DNA of 64,000 nt from assembly GCA_002373975.1 (NCBI GenBank), contig DFKZ01000114.1:1-64000 (forward strand), read 5' to 3'. Each line of letters begins with the position of its first letter. Position 1 is the stretch's first letter. Below, in pieces: positions 42,531 to 50,709 of this stretch. Below the pieces are notes generated by a model. It was not told the DNA's origin. It worked only from the letters and a program-made list of their open reading frames with translations, and ran no database searches. The DNA is from Lachnospiraceae bacterium UBA3632 (lineage in GTDB: Bacteria; Bacillota; Clostridia; Lachnospirales; Lachnospiraceae). The position numbers were made by a program, and so were the translations under genes.

Positions 42531-43177
42531 TGATTGATTTACTCTTTGTGTTAAACAGCATTTTGCTCGGCGCGGGCCTTGCGATGGATGCATTTTCCGT
42601 ATCCATCGGAAACGGTCTGGCCGAGCCGGATATGAAGCATGGCAGAATGGGCCTTATGGCAGGCTGCTATGCTTTTTTTCAGTTTCTGATGCCTATGATC
42701 GGGTGGGCACTGGTTCATACCATCATAACCTTTTTTAACGGGCTTACCAAAGCGATCCCGTGGATCGCACTGATCCTTCTTTTATTTATCGGCGGAAAGA
42801 TGATATTTGAGTCGGTAAAGGAGATCGCGCAGTCGAAGAAAAAAGCATCTTCCTGCGATGCTTCTCCGGAAGATGAAAGTATTGATGAAAAAGAAAAAAG
42901 CATTGTAAAAAAACTGTCTTTTACAATGCTTTTATTACAAGGTATAGCTACATCCATCGACGCTCTTTCCGTGGGCCTGGCCATCTCGGAATATCATATA
43001 CTGGCAGCTCTTGTAGCCTCGGTCATCATAGCCGTGGTAACCTTCATCATCTGCCTGGTAGGGCTTAAGATAGGGAAGATGGTCGGGAAAAAGCTTGGCG
43101 TATACGCGGGTATTCTGGGCGGCGTTATCCTGGTCGGGATAGGAATAGAGATCTTCGTCAAAGGAATGTTCTTTTAA
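42530..43177 (+). CDS. mntP: putative manganese efflux pump MntP
   Basis: 215-residue integral membrane protein of the MntP/DUF204 family, with six helices in two homologous halves. The repeat motifs GLAMDAFSVSIGNGL (near residue 16) and ATSIDALSVGLAISE (near residue 139) carry the conserved Asp residues for Mn(II) export. The central loop, rich in Lys/Glu/Asp (about 95-130), is longer than usual. The ATG overlaps the preceding GH25 stop codon, and its own stop overlaps the stop of the convergent DUF4317 gene. Confidence 0.88.
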   Translation: MIDLLFVLNSILLGAGLAMDAFSVSIGNGLAEPDMKHGRMGLMAGCYAFFQFLMPMIGWALVHTIITFFNGLTKAIPWIALILLLFIGGKMIFESVKEIAQSKKKASSCDASPEDESIDEKEKSIVKKLSFTMLLLQGIATSIDALSVGLAISEYHILAALVASVIIAVVTFIICLVGLKIGKMVGKKLGVYAGILGGVILVGIGIEIFVKGMFF

Positions 43178-44301
43178 CCGTTTGCTCTTACCGCGATACC
43201 GTTTACTTCGACATCACCGTTTAATTCCACCACGAGGCAGGGTCTGTCATCTATCACGCGGTTTCCGATCAGATCTGTGCGGTCGGGCTTTACTTTGATG
43301 GTGACGTCGGGTGTTTTTACATCAAATGAGCGGGTGTTGTAGACATTATTCATATATATCGGAGTGTCCGGACCGGCGGCTTTTTCGTAATGCTCGTCGA
43401 ATTCGGACATTTTTTCGTTTGACACTCCGCTGGAAGCAAAGAGAGTCTTCACCTCGTTTTTGTCAAGAACAAGAGGCTTTAATTCTTCCTTATGCTCCTC
43501 TATGAGCTCCGCCATTTTTTCGTGAATGTTCTTAACTGCCTCAAATTCACAGGTTTCCCCGAGAGTTTCTTCCACAAGCGCATGGAACGTTTCCTTCTGA
43601 GTGCCTGCTGTAAGGGGAGGCTTGCATCCGAAGAGCATATCCATCATCTCTTCGTTGAGATTCTCGGCATTTTTTGAATAATATGTCAGACTGTTAACGT
43701 CCGCAGCGCGATCGTTGAATGAAGGGAACAGAAATCCCATAATAGGAAGGTCCACCACCCAGTCGCGCTCTCTTTTGTGAAACTCATTTGTAAGAGGGTC
43801 GTATGAAAGCCCGGGCTCTGTGAGGTTGACGGGGCATATCACCGTGTAGATGTATTCATACACATCATCTGAAGCGTCGTCCATATCTAGACCGTCGCTC
43901 GTCCTTCCCGGAACGTCATAGGCATCATGCACGATCATAATAAGGTAATTGCCGACATATTCAAAAGAGGAGATGATTCTGTTGTAATATTCATCCAGAA
44001 GAGATTCGTCTTTAAGTGCGCTTTTTCTGAGGCGCAGCATAAAGCCCTGAGGTGAATCGTCGGTGGTCTCCTCGAGGGGGAATGTCAGATCCATACAGGT
44101 TTTTCCGGGAGTGCCGGAGAGGCCTTTCCTGAATATCTCAAAGTATTTAAATATCTCATCATCGGGAAGCCCCAAAAAAGAGCGGGAGAAAGTACATTTT
44201 TTGTTTTTGTCACCGTCCACATAGCATCCTGCTATTCTTGTAACGGTGCAGTTTTTCTGTGTATAAAGCTTTTTGAGCTCGGCAAGTTCCGATTTTATCA
44301 T
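43174..44301 (-). CDS. DUF4317 family protein
   Basis: 375-residue soluble protein of a family common in Clostridia. The opening MIKSELAELKKLYTQKNCT followed by RIAGCYVDGDK is its hallmark. Function unknown; no catalytic motif is recognised. In-frame starts up to 44367 exist, but AGGAGG lies 12 bases before the ATG at 44301, which also gives the expected N-terminus. It stands alone, convergent with mntP and divergent from the phosphatidyltransferase gene. Confidence 0.85.
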   Translation of the reverse strand: MIKSELAELKKLYTQKNCTVTRIAGCYVDGDKNKKCTFSRSFLGLPDDEIFKYFEIFRKGLSGTPGKTCMDLTFPLEETTDDSPQGFMLRLRKSALKDESLLDEYYNRIISSFEYVGNYLIMIVHDAYDVPGRTSDGLDMDDASDDVYEYIYTVICPVNLTEPGLSYDPLTNEFHKRERDWVVDLPIMGFLFPSFNDRAADVNSLTYYSKNAENLNEEMMDMLFGCKPPLTAGTQKETFHALVEETLGETCEFEAVKNIHEKMAELIEEHKEELKPLVLDKNEVKTLFASSGVSNEKMSEFDEHYEKAAGPDTPIYMNNVYNTRSFDVKTPDVTIKVKPDRTDLIGNRVIDDRPCLVVELNGDVEVNGIAVRANG

Positions 44302-44394
44302 ATCTGTTAAAAACCTCCTGCCGTAAGGCATAGCTGCCCGCGGCATTTTTAAAAATATCATAGACACAATTAATTATCAAGAAAGTTTTTTTAC

Positions 44395-44423
44395 TTGTTC
44401 TTTTTGTCCGTTTGTCTTAAAAT
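44395..44423 (+). promoter_or_regulatory. promoter of the CDP-alcohol phosphatidyltransferase gene
   Basis: TTGTTC (44395-44400), 17-base spacer, TAAAAT (44418-44423). The -10 box ends 9 bases before the ATG, predicting a nearly leaderless mRNA. Confidence 0.6.
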
Positions 44424-44432
44424 TAATACTGT

Positions 44433-45122
44433 ATGAGAAAAAGAGATTATTTTAACATTCCGAATATGATGGGCTACTTCAGAATACTGATGCTGCCCGT
44501 GTTTATGATCTTTTATCTGAGAGTGGAGCGTATCGGCGACAGGTATTATTTCATCGCTTTGATAGCGCTTCTTCTGTCCATACTGTCGGACTTATTCGAT
44601 GGAAAAATAGCACGCAAATTTGACATGGTAACGGATTGGGGCAAGATGCTCGATCCTATTGCCGATAAGCTGACCCAGGGAGTCCTCGCGATCACTCTCG
44701 GGATCAGGATCACGGAAAAGATCGGATATCCGCTCATGTGGATATTTCTCGGGATCTTTCTTGTAAAAGAACTCTACCAGGGACTGATGGGGCTCTACAT
44801 CATAAAGAAAAAGAATTTCGTGCAGGCCGCAAAATGGTTTGGCAAATTCTCAACGGGCGGAATAGATATGACATTCTTTGCCCTGCTCTTATTCCCCAAC
44901 ATTCCAAATCATGTGGTGTCTATTCTGTGCTGGATGATAATACTTGTCATCCTGTATGCGTTCTTCTGTTATGGTCTTTATCATATCGGTATTCTTAACG
45001 ACAGGCCTACTTGGAAGCAGCAGGTAAAGATCCAGATCGGAGTGGGAGCGGTATTTATTTTGATCCATGTAGCGATCATGGTTTACATAATTTTAGGATT
45101 CTACGGAATCAGATTATTCTGA
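44433..45122 (+). CDS. CDP-alcohol phosphatidyltransferase
   Basis: 229-residue membrane enzyme of phospholipid synthesis with about six helices. The signature DG-x2-AR-x8-G-x3-D-x3-D is perfect (DGKIARK, then G, D and D through DPIAD, near residues 52-74). It is probably phosphatidylglycerophosphate or cardiolipin synthase-like; the acceptor alcohol cannot be read. No Shine-Dalgarno site precedes the ATG, and the N-terminus MRKRDYFNIPNMMGYFRI is typical for the family. pyrE starts 20 bases after the stop. Confidence 0.88.
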   Translation: MRKRDYFNIPNMMGYFRILMLPVFMIFYLRVERIGDRYYFIALIALLLSILSDLFDGKIARKFDMVTDWGKMLDPIADKLTQGVLAITLGIRITEKIGYPLMWIFLGIFLVKELYQGLMGLYIIKKKNFVQAAKWFGKFSTGGIDMTFFALLLFPNIPNHVVSILCWMIILVILYAFFCYGLYHIGILNDRPTWKQQVKIQIGVGAVFILIHVAIMVYIILGFYGIRLF

Positions 45123-45142
45123 CAGAGAGGCGGCAGAGGCAA

Positions 45143-45820
45143 ATGGAACAGTATAAGCAGGAATTTATAGAGTTTATGGTGGAGAGCAAGGTGCTGAAGT
45201 TCGGCGACTTTACATTAAAAAGCGGCCGCAAGTCACCTTTCTTTATGAATGCCGGAGCCTATGTTACCGGAAGCCAGTTAAAGAGGCTGGGCGAGTATTA
45301 TGCCAAGGCTATTCACGCGGCATACGGAGATGATTTTGATGTGCTCTTCGGACCGGCCTATAAGGGAATTCCGATCAGTGTCGTAACAGCAATAGCTTTC
45401 AGCGAATTATACGGAAAAGAGGTAAGGTATTGTTCCGACCGTAAGGAAGAGAAGGACCATGGCGCTGATAAGGGAAGCTTTCTGGGAAGCGCCCTCAAGG
45501 ACGGTGACAGGGTGGTTATGATAGAGGATGTCACCACCTCCGGAAAGTCGATGGAGGAGACCGTTCCCAAGGTAAGGGGAGCTGCCGATGTAGAGATAGT
45601 CGGCCTGATGGTTTCTTTAAACCGCATGGAAAAAGGGCTCGGGGGAGAGAAGAGCGCCCTGGATGAAATAAAGGATACATACGGTTTTCCGACAAATGCA
45701 ATTGTTTCTATGGCGGATGTCGTCGAAGTATTGTATAATAAACCTTGCAGGGGAGAAATACTGATAGACGATACGCTCAAGGCGGCGATCGATAAGTATT
45801 ACGAGCAGTACGGGGCTTAA
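45143..45820 (+). CDS. pyrE: orotate phosphoribosyltransferase
   Basis: 225-residue enzyme that makes orotidine 5'-phosphate from orotate and PRPP in pyrimidine synthesis. The PRPP motif is VVMIEDVTTSGKSM (near residue 130). FTLKSGRKSPFFMNAG and FGPAYKGIPI are the orotate-site blocks of the clostridial PyrE type. An AGAGG site precedes the ATG at 45143; upstream in-frame starts lie within the preceding gene. It is the only pyr gene in the window. Confidence 0.95.
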   Translation: MEQYKQEFIEFMVESKVLKFGDFTLKSGRKSPFFMNAGAYVTGSQLKRLGEYYAKAIHAAYGDDFDVLFGPAYKGIPISVVTAIAFSELYGKEVRYCSDRKEEKDHGADKGSFLGSALKDGDRVVMIEDVTTSGKSMEETVPKVRGAADVEIVGLMVSLNRMEKGLGGEKSALDEIKDTYGFPTNAIVSMADVVEVLYNKPCRGEILIDDTLKAAIDKYYEQYGA

Positions 45821-45839
45821 AAGCCCGAAGGAGGCCGGA

Positions 45840-45992
45840 ATGAAGGAAGATATCTACAAGTCCATGAACAATATCGGAAGCGGAAACATTGCAGTAGGTG
45901 CGGTGCTAATCGTTCTTGCCGTAGCAGCCGGAGTACTTGCAATCGTATCCGGAGCAAAGCTTCTTGCAAAGAAAGATAATCTGCTGTTCTAA
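45840..45992 (+). CDS. small single-pass membrane protein
   Basis: 50 residues with one strong membrane helix (about 18-40, VGAVLIVLAVAAGVLAIVSG) and Lys-rich flanks. AAGGAGG lies just upstream of the ATG, 19 bases after pyrE. The terminator stem at 45978 overlaps its last codons and stop. Function unknown. Confidence 0.72.
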   Translation: MKEDIYKSMNNIGSGNIAVGAVLIVLAVAAGVLAIVSGAKLLAKKDNLLF

Positions 45993-46010
45993 AAGAACAG
46001 CAGATTTTTT
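45978..46010 (+). terminator. Rho-independent terminator overlapping a stop codon
   Basis: AATCTGCTGTTCT and AGAACAGCAGATT form a 13-bp perfect stem with a 3-base loop, followed by a T6 run. The left arm encodes the last residues of the small membrane protein. Confidence 0.93.
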
Positions 46011-46041
46011 AGTTATGTAACCTTTTTCCGGAGATCCGATC

Positions 46042-46350
46042 TTGAAAAGACATTTTATCTTCACCAACAAAAAGCATCCGTTGATTGCCATAATGTCCAC
46101 GATTCTTGGCGGCATAAGCGTGCTTTCTTTTGCTTTCGGGATAATAAGAAGTTTTGTCCTGTCGGGAGACATCACGGGTAGATTCGGATTCGCGGGGGCG
46201 CTGGCGGTTTTGTATGCGATAACGGGGCTTATCCTGTCGCTTATCAGTTTCAAGAAAAAAGAATCATTTCATTTGTTCGCGGTCATAGGGGTGGTGCTAA
46301 ATACCGTCAGTCTTCTGGTGGCAGGGTTTCTACTCTGGCTTCCGGAGTAA
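46042..46350 (+). CDS. small three-helix membrane protein (DUF6142-like)
   Basis: 102 residues, three membrane helices (about 15-38, 48-68, 76-100) with a basic N-terminus. The TTG start has CCGGAGA upstream; no nearby ATG fits. It resembles small uncharacterised Lachnospiraceae membrane proteins; the DUF6142 label is from memory and tentative. The M29-like gene follows after 52 bases. Confidence 0.65.
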   Translation: MKRHFIFTNKKHPLIAIMSTILGGISVLSFAFGIIRSFVLSGDITGRFGFAGALAVLYAITGLILSLISFKKKESFHLFAVIGVVLNTVSLLVAGFLLWLPE

Positions 46351-46402
46351 TGCGCACCGCCGGATAAAAACACACAAATAAACATAGAATTAAGGGATAA
46401 AA

Positions 46403-48484
46403 ATGGATTTGGAAGTACTTTCGGAGCGCAGGCAGCTCTCAAAAGAGAGGCTTGCGGAAATAATAAATGAGATATCAGCGGGGGAGACTGTTGTAGCGAA
46501 GCCTTATTCAGATTATTTTAAGGTGTGCGCGGATTTTATGCTCCTTGCGGATGAGACATGGGATACCGTATCATCAGGCGCTTTGAAGAAGATGAGCATG
46601 AATGAGCTCGCAGAGCTTAATGACAGATTATACGAGGATGTAACGGAAGATAATTACGAGCACAGCTATTCCGAGCCCGCATTTGCCGTAAAGCAGTTCG
46701 GCGAAGAATACGGGAGGATTCTTTGTGCGCTTTATTTTGAGCTCAGAAGAAGCATAGGAGCCGTGTACGAAGGAGATTTCGAAGGGCTCGTCATAAGACA
46801 GGAGCTGCTCCTTGAGGTGTACGGTCTTTTTGAGGATGCTGCGAAAGGTGAGTCCGGAGAGAATAATGGGGAGCTGCCCAAGACGTTCGAAATAAAGGAC
46901 GTGCTCTACTGGTATTTCAGCGATTATGCGGATGTCACATACGAAAAACGCATCAGGTCGATGGTGGATACATCCGAATGCAAATGGGCTGAGCTCGTAA
47001 AGGGTATCAACGACTTTTCGGATATCAGATACCTCTATGAATACGGTTATTACATCAGCGAGAATGAGATAGAGACCGCGAAGTTCATCGCCTCATTGCC
47101 GTATGAAACCGTTAAAAAGATGGCGGATACCTACACGGAAGGCTACCGCATCGGATTTGAAGTTACCGGTAAGGACCTTTCCATTAAGGATACGGTGGAA
47201 ATAGTCTATCCGGTGGGATTTGAAAGAATGGTCAGGGAATCCATCGCAAATTTCGACAGGATGGGACTAAAGCCCGTGATCCGCTGGGCAAGGCTTTTCG
47301 GCGGAGAAGTGAATCGCCAGTATTATTACGATCACAAGGATGACCGCGCACTCTATTTTGACAAGAATTATATTACAAGGGAGCTAGAGTCCCTCCAGAA
47401 CGCCTTTGAGCAGTACAAGAAGCAGGCAAAGGGGTATGCCGGACCGGCCGTGATCGAAAGCTTCGGCGAAAAGGATTTTGATCCCGCGATCAAAAAAGAG
47501 GCTCTTCATCTTTCCGATGAGCAGAATAAGCTCTTTGTCGATTATATGACTAGATACGGGCAGATCCAGCGTGGCTACATAATCGAGGAGGAGAGGAGCT
47601 TTACCATAATAGCATTCCCTGTTCCCGAGATAAGGAGCGCGCTTCCCGATAAATCAATAGAAGGATATAACAGATTCTTTGAGGAGATAATAAAGGTCAA
47701 CACCCTGGACTACAAGCTCTATCAGGGCATTCAGCAGAAGATTATAGATGCTCTCGATAAGGCTGAGTATGTGGAGGTGACCGGGCGCGGAGATAACCGC
47801 ACGGATATTAAGGTTCATGTATGGCACCTTGACGATCCCGAAAAGCAGACAAAGTTCGAAAACTGTGTGGCTGATGTCAATATCCCGGTGGGAGAAGTGT
47901 TCACATCACCTGTGCTCAAGGGGACAAGCGGCAAGCTTCACGTTACGAAGGTATTTTTAAACGGCTTGGAGTTCCGGGATCTTGAGATCGATTTCAAAGA
48001 CGGAATGATAGAGAATGCCCGCTGCGGTAATTATGATGACGAGGAAAAGAACAACACTTATATTTCCGAGAACATCCTCTATCGCCACAAGACTCTTCCG
48101 ATAGGTGAATTTGCGATAGGCACTAACACTACGGCATATACCGTTGCCAGAAAATACGACGTTCAGGCCAAGATGCCTATTCTTATCGCAGAAAAGACAG
48201 GCCCTCACTTTGCGGTGGGAGACACCTGCTATTCTCATGCGGAAGATATCAAAGTATACAACCCCGACGGGAAGGAGATCGTGTCGAGGACAAACGAAAT
48301 AGCAGAGAAGCGCCACAGCGATCCTTCCAAGGCATACTTTAACTGCCATACGGATATCACGATCCCTTATGATGAGCTGGGTGATATCGTGGCGGTTGCG
48401 GAAGACGGTAGCAGGACTTATATCATAAAAGAGGGGCGTTTTGATCTGGAGGGTACGGAGAAGCTTAACGAAGCACTGGAATAA
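46403..48484 (+). CDS. M29-family aminopeptidase-like protein with long N-terminal extension
   Basis: 693 residues; known M29 aminopeptidases are about 410. The C-terminal half carries the family blocks in order: VTGRGDNRTDIKV (near residue 460), VNIPVGEVFTSPVLKG (metal Glu), GEFAIGTNTTAY (Glu), EKTGPHFAVGDTCYSH (His, Tyr) and NCHTDITIPYDEL (His, Asp). These are the expected metal and catalytic residues, so it should release N-terminal amino acids from peptides. The first 250-330 residues are acidic, helical and not assigned. It precedes purE by 23 bases, but a shared function is not expected. Confidence 0.82.
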   Translation: MDLEVLSERRQLSKERLAEIINEISAGETVVAKPYSDYFKVCADFMLLADETWDTVSSGALKKMSMNELAELNDRLYEDVTEDNYEHSYSEPAFAVKQFGEEYGRILCALYFELRRSIGAVYEGDFEGLVIRQELLLEVYGLFEDAAKGESGENNGELPKTFEIKDVLYWYFSDYADVTYEKRIRSMVDTSECKWAELVKGINDFSDIRYLYEYGYYISENEIETAKFIASLPYETVKKMADTYTEGYRIGFEVTGKDLSIKDTVEIVYPVGFERMVRESIANFDRMGLKPVIRWARLFGGEVNRQYYYDHKDDRALYFDKNYITRELESLQNAFEQYKKQAKGYAGPAVIESFGEKDFDPAIKKEALHLSDEQNKLFVDYMTRYGQIQRGYIIEEERSFTIIAFPVPEIRSALPDKSIEGYNRFFEEIIKVNTLDYKLYQGIQQKIIDALDKAEYVEVTGRGDNRTDIKVHVWHLDDPEKQTKFENCVADVNIPVGEVFTSPVLKGTSGKLHVTKVFLNGLEFRDLEIDFKDGMIENARCGNYDDEEKNNTYISENILYRHKTLPIGEFAIGTNTTAYTVARKYDVQAKMPILIAEKTGPHFAVGDTCYSHAEDIKVYNPDGKEIVSRTNEIAEKRHSDPSKAYFNCHTDITIPYDELGDIVAVAEDGSRTYIIKEGRFDLEGTEKLNEALE

Positions 48485-48507
48485 GCAGTAATACAGGAGG
48501 CATGAAT

Positions 48508-49023
48508 ATGAGCGGAAAAGTCGGTATAGTGATGGGCAGTGATTCCGATATGCCCATAATGGCAAAGGCTGCGGAGATCCTCGATGAACTCGGGGTACCT
48601 TATGAGATGACTATAATAAGCGCACACCGTGAGCCGGATGTGTTTTTTGAGTACGCTAAGAGCGCTGAGGCTAAGGGATTTAAGGTGATAATAGCGGGAG
48701 CGGGAATGGCTGCACATCTTCCGGGAATGTGCGCTGCAATATTCCCCATGCCGGTCATAGGCATACCGATGCATACCACATCTCTCGGAGGAAGAGATTC
48801 TCTCTATTCCATAGTGCAGATGCCTTCGGGAATACCGGTGGCAACGGTGGCCATTAACGGCGGAGCAAATGCGGGACTTCTTGCGGCAAAGATACTGGCC
48901 ACATCCGACGATGCACTTCTTGCCAGGCTCAAGGATTATTCCGAGAAGCTTAAAAAGCAGGTGGAAGCCAAGGATGCAAAGCTTAAGGAAATAGGGTATA
49001 AAGAATACCTTAATAATAAATAG
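48508..49023 (+). CDS. purE: N5-carboxyaminoimidazole ribonucleotide mutase
   Basis: 171-residue class I PurE of purine synthesis, converting N5-CAIR to CAIR. GSDSDMPIMAKAAEIL and SAHREPDVFFEYA hold the substrate-binding Ser, Asp and His; GGANAGLLAAKILA ends the core. AGGAGG is 7 bases from the ATG at 48508; the ATG at 48502 is too close. No purine riboswitch is visible upstream. First gene of purE-purM-purN-purD; the C-terminal Lys-rich helix is typical of this group. Confidence 0.95.
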   Translation: MSGKVGIVMGSDSDMPIMAKAAEILDELGVPYEMTIISAHREPDVFFEYAKSAEAKGFKVIIAGAGMAAHLPGMCAAIFPMPVIGIPMHTTSLGGRDSLYSIVQMPSGIPVATVAINGGANAGLLAAKILATSDDALLARLKDYSEKLKKQVEAKDAKLKEIGYKEYLNNK

Positions 49024-49060
49024 TATTCCACATCTTAATAAATTACAGGAGGTACAAGAA

Positions 49061-50092
49061 ATGGGACTTGACTACAAAAAAGCGGGGGTCGACCTTGAGG
49101 CGGGGTATCGCGCAGTCGAACTGATGACGGATTACGTCAAAGGAACGGAGCGCCCTGAAGTGCTCGGAGGGATCGGAGGTTTCTCGGGAGCATTTCTCGC
49201 AAGTGCATTCAAGAACATGGAAGAGCCGGTTCTTCTCTCCGGAACTGACGGAGTAGGAACCAAGCTTAAACTGGCGTTTCTTCTGGACAAGCATGACACC
49301 GTGGGAATCGACGCGGTGGCAATGTGCGTGAACGACGTGGCATGTGCAGGCGGAGAGCCTCTCTTCTTCCTTGATTACATCGCTTGCGGAAAAGTATATC
49401 CCGAAAAGATGGCTGCTATCGTAAAGGGAATCGCAGACGGTTGTAAGCAGGCAGGCTGTGCTCTTATCGGCGGTGAGACCGCAGAGCATCCCGGCCTTAT
49501 GCCCAAGATCGAGTATGATGTCGCAGGATTCTGCGTAGGCGTAGCGGAGAAAAAGGATCTGATCACAGGCGAAAATATTAAATCCGGTGATACTCTTATC
49601 GGTATCGCTTCCAACGGAGTTCACTCCAACGGATTCTCAATGGTAAGAAAGATCTTCAAGATGAAGAAGGAATATCTTGAGAAGTATAACGAGGACCTCG
49701 GAACCACATTGGGAGAGGCTCTTCTTAAACCTACGATCATTTACGTTCAGGCTCTCAGATCCATCAAAGAGGCCGGCGTTACTATAAAGGGATGCAGCCA
49801 TATCACAGGCGGCGGATTCTTTGAGAACATTCCCAGAATGCTTCCCGAAGGGATCAGAGCCCTTATCAAGAAAGACAGCTATGAAGTACCTCCTATTTTC
49901 AGACTTATGCAGAAGAAGGGTGAAGTTGAAGAACAGCAGATGTACAACACCTTCAACATGGGACTCGGAATGGTGCTCGCAGTAGATCCTCAGGATGCGG
50001 ACAAGACAATTGCGGCTATCAAGGCAGCAGGCGAGAAGGCATTTGTTGTAGGAAGCTGCATTTCCGGCAAGAAGGGTGTTGACTTATGCTAA
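49061..50092 (+). CDS. purM: phosphoribosylformylglycinamidine cyclo-ligase
   Basis: 343-residue ATP-dependent enzyme closing FGAM to AIR in purine synthesis. LLSGTDGVGTKLKLA (near residue 66), DAVAMCVNDVACAGGEPLFF and HITGGGFFENIPR match the family. GGAGGT precedes the ATG. The last 7 bases overlap purN (ATGCTAA), indicating translational coupling. Confidence 0.97.
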   Translation: MGLDYKKAGVDLEAGYRAVELMTDYVKGTERPEVLGGIGGFSGAFLASAFKNMEEPVLLSGTDGVGTKLKLAFLLDKHDTVGIDAVAMCVNDVACAGGEPLFFLDYIACGKVYPEKMAAIVKGIADGCKQAGCALIGGETAEHPGLMPKIEYDVAGFCVGVAEKKDLITGENIKSGDTLIGIASNGVHSNGFSMVRKIFKMKKEYLEKYNEDLGTTLGEALLKPTIIYVQALRSIKEAGVTIKGCSHITGGGFFENIPRMLPEGIRALIKKDSYEVPPIFRLMQKKGEVEEQQMYNTFNMGLGMVLAVDPQDADKTIAAIKAAGEKAFVVGSCISGKKGVDLC

Positions 50093-50709
50093 AGCTTTTG
50101 GTGTGCGTATCCGGCGGCGGAACAAATCTGCAGGCGATAATCGATTCTATCGCGGACGGCAGGATCACAAATGCCAAAATAGTGGGAGTGATCTCTAACA
50201 ACCCGGGCGTTAAGAGCCTGGAGCGGGCGGAGAATGCGGGGATTCCCGCCTGCGTGATCTCTCCGAAGGATTATAAGGACAGAGATGCCTTTAACAGGGC
50301 TTTTCTGGAGAAGGTTAAAGATACAGATCCGGATCTGGTGGTGCTCGCCGGATTTCTGGTAAGGATCCCGGAGGAGTTTGTGAAGGAGTATTCCAACCGG
50401 ATCGTCAATATTCATCCGTCACTGATACCTTCATTTTGCGGAGTGGGCTATTACGGGCTCAGAGTGCATGAGAAGGCACTTGAGCGCGGAGTGAAGATAA
50501 CCGGGGCAACGGTTCATTTCGTAAATGAAGGGATGGATGAAGGACCGATCATCGCGCAGAAAGCGGTGGAGGTGCGAGGCGGGGATACACCCGAAGTACT
50601 TCAGCGGCGTGTGATGGAGCAGGCAGAGTGGGTGATCCTTCCCAAGGCGATCGATGATATAGCAAACGGGCGCATCAGAGTGACTGACGGAAAGGTAGTA
50701 AGAGTATAA
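50086..50709 (+). CDS. purN: phosphoribosylglycinamide formyltransferase
   Basis: 207-residue folate-dependent enzyme formylating GAR. The catalytic residues sit in NIHPSLIPSF (Asn and His) and MDEGPIIAQ (Asp), and CVSGGGTNLQAIID is the phosphate-binding start. The FCGVGYYGLRVHEKAL loop is the clostridial variant of the usual SFPG loop. It overlaps purM by 7 bases and purD by 1 base. Confidence 0.97.
   Translation: MLKLLVCVSGGGTNLQAIIDSIADGRITNAKIVGVISNNPGVKSLERAENAGIPACVISPKDYKDRDAFNRAFLEKVKDTDPDLVVLAGFLVRIPEEFVKEYSNRIVNIHPSLIPSFCGVGYYGLRVHEKALERGVKITGATVHFVNEGMDEGPIIAQKAVEVRGGDTPEVLQRRVMEQAEWVILPKAIDDIANGRIRVTDGKVVRV

Noticed and set aside
48485..48507. Purine riboswitch before purE
   Set aside because: The gap is only 23 bases and has no aptamer sequence.
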